NCBI RefSeq assembly: GCF_033436665.1 | Contig: NZ_JAWQFO010000001.1 | Coordinates: forward strand, 682,001-746,000 | DNA: 64,000 nt | Source of the DNA: JAWQFO01 sp033436665 | Lineage (GTDB): Bacteria; Pseudomonadota; Alphaproteobacteria; Rhodobacterales; Rhodobacteraceae | Direction of reading: 5' to 3' | Part shown: in pieces, positions 61,431 to 64,000 of the stretch | How the letters are laid out: every line of letters starts with the position of its first letter | Position numbering within the stretch: the stretch's first letter is position 1 | Notes under the pieces: model-generated | Told to the model about the DNA's origin: nothing | What the model saw: the letters and a program-made list of their open reading frames with translations, nothing else | Databases searched by the model: none | Position numbers and translations under genes: made by a program

Positions 61431-62792
61431 ATGACCAGCTTTCCGAAGACTTCGCTCCGCGCCGCGCTGCATCGGTTCCGCCGTGCCGAAGACGGCACCG
61501 CGACGATCCTGTTCTTGTTCTTCGCGCTGATCTTCATCGTGATGGGCGGCCTTGCCATCGATTTCAACAAGGCGATGCAGGAACGCACGAACCTGCAGGT
61601 TACGGCGGACACCGCTGCGCATGCAGCGCTTTACACGCGCCAGAACGTCTCGGATCCGGCCGACGCCCGGAACCAGGCGCTCGATGCAGTCAACGGCATG
61701 CTGCGCAACGACGTCTACGGCGCGGCGCTGGTGGCGTCCGACATCGATTTCGGCACATGGGACCAGGACACGCTGACCTTCACGGTCGACCAGAACTCGC
61801 GCACCGCCGTCCGGGTCCAGCCCGACATGACCTCTGAACGCGGCAACGCCTCGCGCAACCTGCTGCTGCGCATCATCGGCCAAAGCACCTTCGACCTGCG
61901 CCGGCGTTCGATCTATTCGACCTACTTCCCGCCCTGCTTCAACGAAGGCTTCGTCGCGGAACAGGTCGTCGACATCCAGTCGAACAACGCCTATTTCGAC
62001 GGCTTCTGCCTGCATTCGAACACCTACGTCAGCCTGAACTCGAACAACTTCTTCGAGCCCGGAACGGTCGTGTCGATGCCGGATACCAACGACCTCGACC
62101 TGCCGAACTCGGGCTTCGAGACCAACGAGGGCCTGCAGCTCGCCCTGCGCAACGGCGCCTACCACCTGCGTCTGCTCAAGGTGCTGCCGGAGATCATCAA
62201 CAGCCTCTATGCGGGCAACCTCGACGTGCTCGAGAATTACAGCTCGAAATTCCAGCCGGTCGGTTTTACCGAAGCGGCTCCGACGACCCTGACCCCGAAG
62301 TCCGGCAAACTGTCCGTCGCGGATTTCAACCAGGGCCCGACGTTCTACAAGGCCGATTGCTCCAAGGGAAAATCCTCCGTCACGATCGAGACCGGGACTT
62401 ACGAGAACGTCGTTTTCGTGACCAATTGCACGATCAACTTCCAGAACGGCGTGGTACTCGAAGAAAGCATTTTCGCGACGACGAATACGGCCATCAAGTC
62501 GGTCGTCGCATCGCACGTCCGGATGGGCGCCGACGACAATTGTGCTGCTGGCGGCGGCGCACTGATCATGACGCTCGGCGGTTTCGAGGCAGCCTCGTCG
62601 CTTCAGGGCTACGGCGCGCAGATTCTCGCCGTCAAGGATATCCAGTTCGCCGCCAATGCGGACGGGATCGAGGGCGTGTCGTTCCAGTCGCTGGGCCGAA
62701 TCGACGGCACCTCCAACATGAACATGGGCTTCTGCGAAGGTGAAGGCACCGAGGATTTCCTCAAGGCGCCCTACTTCCGCATGGTCGACTGA
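61431..62792 (+). CDS. TadG-like protein with N-terminal Tad membrane segment
   Basis: A 453-aa protein. The Tad (PF13400-type) N-terminus is GTATILFLFFALIFIVMGGLAIDFNKAMQER near residues 21-51, followed by LQVTADTAAHAALYTRQ. The large C-terminal half (about 200-453) is beta-rich and repetitive (VVDIQSNNAYFDGFCLHSN, VSLNSNNFFEPGTVVSMP, VETGTYENVVFVTNCTINF, IFATTNTAIKSVVASHV) with four cysteines, resembling a beta-helix rather than the usual vWA domain. A surface-exposed role is inferred. ATG 61431 lies 3 bases after the TadE stop. A strong terminator follows the gene. Confidence 0.75.
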   Translation: MTSFPKTSLRAALHRFRRAEDGTATILFLFFALIFIVMGGLAIDFNKAMQERTNLQVTADTAAHAALYTRQNVSDPADARNQALDAVNGMLRNDVYGAALVASDIDFGTWDQDTLTFTVDQNSRTAVRVQPDMTSERGNASRNLLLRIIGQSTFDLRRRSIYSTYFPPCFNEGFVAEQVVDIQSNNAYFDGFCLHSNTYVSLNSNNFFEPGTVVSMPDTNDLDLPNSGFETNEGLQLALRNGAYHLRLLKVLPEIINSLYAGNLDVLENYSSKFQPVGFTEAAPTTLTPKSGKLSVADFNQGPTFYKADCSKGKSSVTIETGTYENVVFVTNCTINFQNGVVLEESIFATTNTAIKSVVASHVRMGADDNCAAGGGALIMTLGGFEAASSLQGYGAQILAVKDIQFAANADGIEGVSFQSLGRIDGTSNMNMGFCEGEGTEDFLKAPYFRMVD

Positions 62793-62821
62793 CCTGTTCA
62801 CATAGTCGGCGCACCTTGGCT

Positions 62822-62856
62822 GGGCGGCGGAGCGATCCGCCGCCCGCGGCGTTTTT
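62822..62856 (+). terminator. Rho-independent terminator after the TadE/TadG pair
   Basis: GGGCGGCGGA and TCCGCCGCCC form a perfect 10-bp stem around GCGA, with GTTTTT starting 6 bases later. It is 29 bases past the TadG-like stop and abuts the stop of the convergent dehydrogenase gene. Confidence 0.78.

Positions 62857-64000
<1,144 letters not shown>

Overview
The window is a dense, high-GC alphaproteobacterial chromosome segment, most likely from a Rhodobacteraceae (Roseobacter-group) bacterium. The assignment rests on gene content: soxBDAG sarcosine oxidase, CarD, FdxA, a family-restricted DUF6476 protein, hppD divergent from an Lrp regulator, nrdR-rib-nusB, dnaG-rpoD, a sigma-32-type rpoH promoter, and a tRNA-His with A73 and no G-1. 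Almost all of the sequence is protein-coding on both strands. I saw no insertion sequence, phage, CRISPR array or rRNA operon, and only one tRNA.

Layout. 1-8.3 kb: the start of a DenD-like dehydrogenase, a class IV aminotransferase, a small ORF, a TetR regulator divergent from an RND adaptor-permease pair with a symmetric operator between them, a glycosyltransferase-like protein and a possible ribbon-helix-helix protein. 8.4-19.2 kb: metY, a SIMPL protein, a 926-aa PilM/GspC-like membrane protein, hppD with its Lrp regulator, a KefB-type antiporter, and divergent cobT/cobS. 19.3-24.5 kb (minus): carD, fdxA, an S4 RNA-binding protein, an SUV3-like helicase and a TPR protein. 24.5-28.4 kb (plus): SCP2-like protein and hydrolase, then a ligase-associated exonuclease with its ATP-dependent DNA ligase. 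28.5-35.4 kb: a membrane-anchored acidic protein, PepF, DUF4389, a Gfo/Idh/MocA oxidoreductase, rpoH, an RluA-type pseudouridine synthase and DUF6476. 35.4-41.4 kb: a 1301-aa ExeM/NucH nuclease, tRNA-His, a GNAT enzyme, a DUF6324-like protein, MmcB and a 37-aa protein. 41.5-50.3 kb (minus): riboflavin genes (nrdR, ribD, ribE, hypothetical, ribB-like, ribH, nusB), split by a plus-strand capsule cassette (kpsS, a Wza/KpsD-like lipoprotein, single-module kpsC). 50.4-55.5 kb: yjbQ, a secreted hypothetical, rpoD and dnaG. 55.5-60.6 kb: soxBDAG. 61-62.8 kb: a TadE/TadG-like pair. 62.9 kb to the end: a Glu-type dehydrogenase running off the edge.

How genes work together. The rib genes with nusB and nrdR form the usual alphaproteobacterial riboflavin/nucleotide cluster. 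The three capsule genes cover Kdo-linker transfer (KpsS, KpsC) and export (Wza-like), but lack the ABC transporter. soxBDAG oxidises sarcosine to glycine. The exonuclease and ligase form part of a known four-gene DNA-damage module whose other members are not seen here. No complete, clearly novel multi-gene system is evident. The best leads are the capsule cassette inside the rib cluster with a half-size KpsC, the PilM-TM-GspC-like fusion, the GANTC cluster at dnaG-rpoD, the paired TetR operator, a 14-bp block shared by two gene leaders, overlapping divergent start codons, and small conserved-looking ORFs near nusB.
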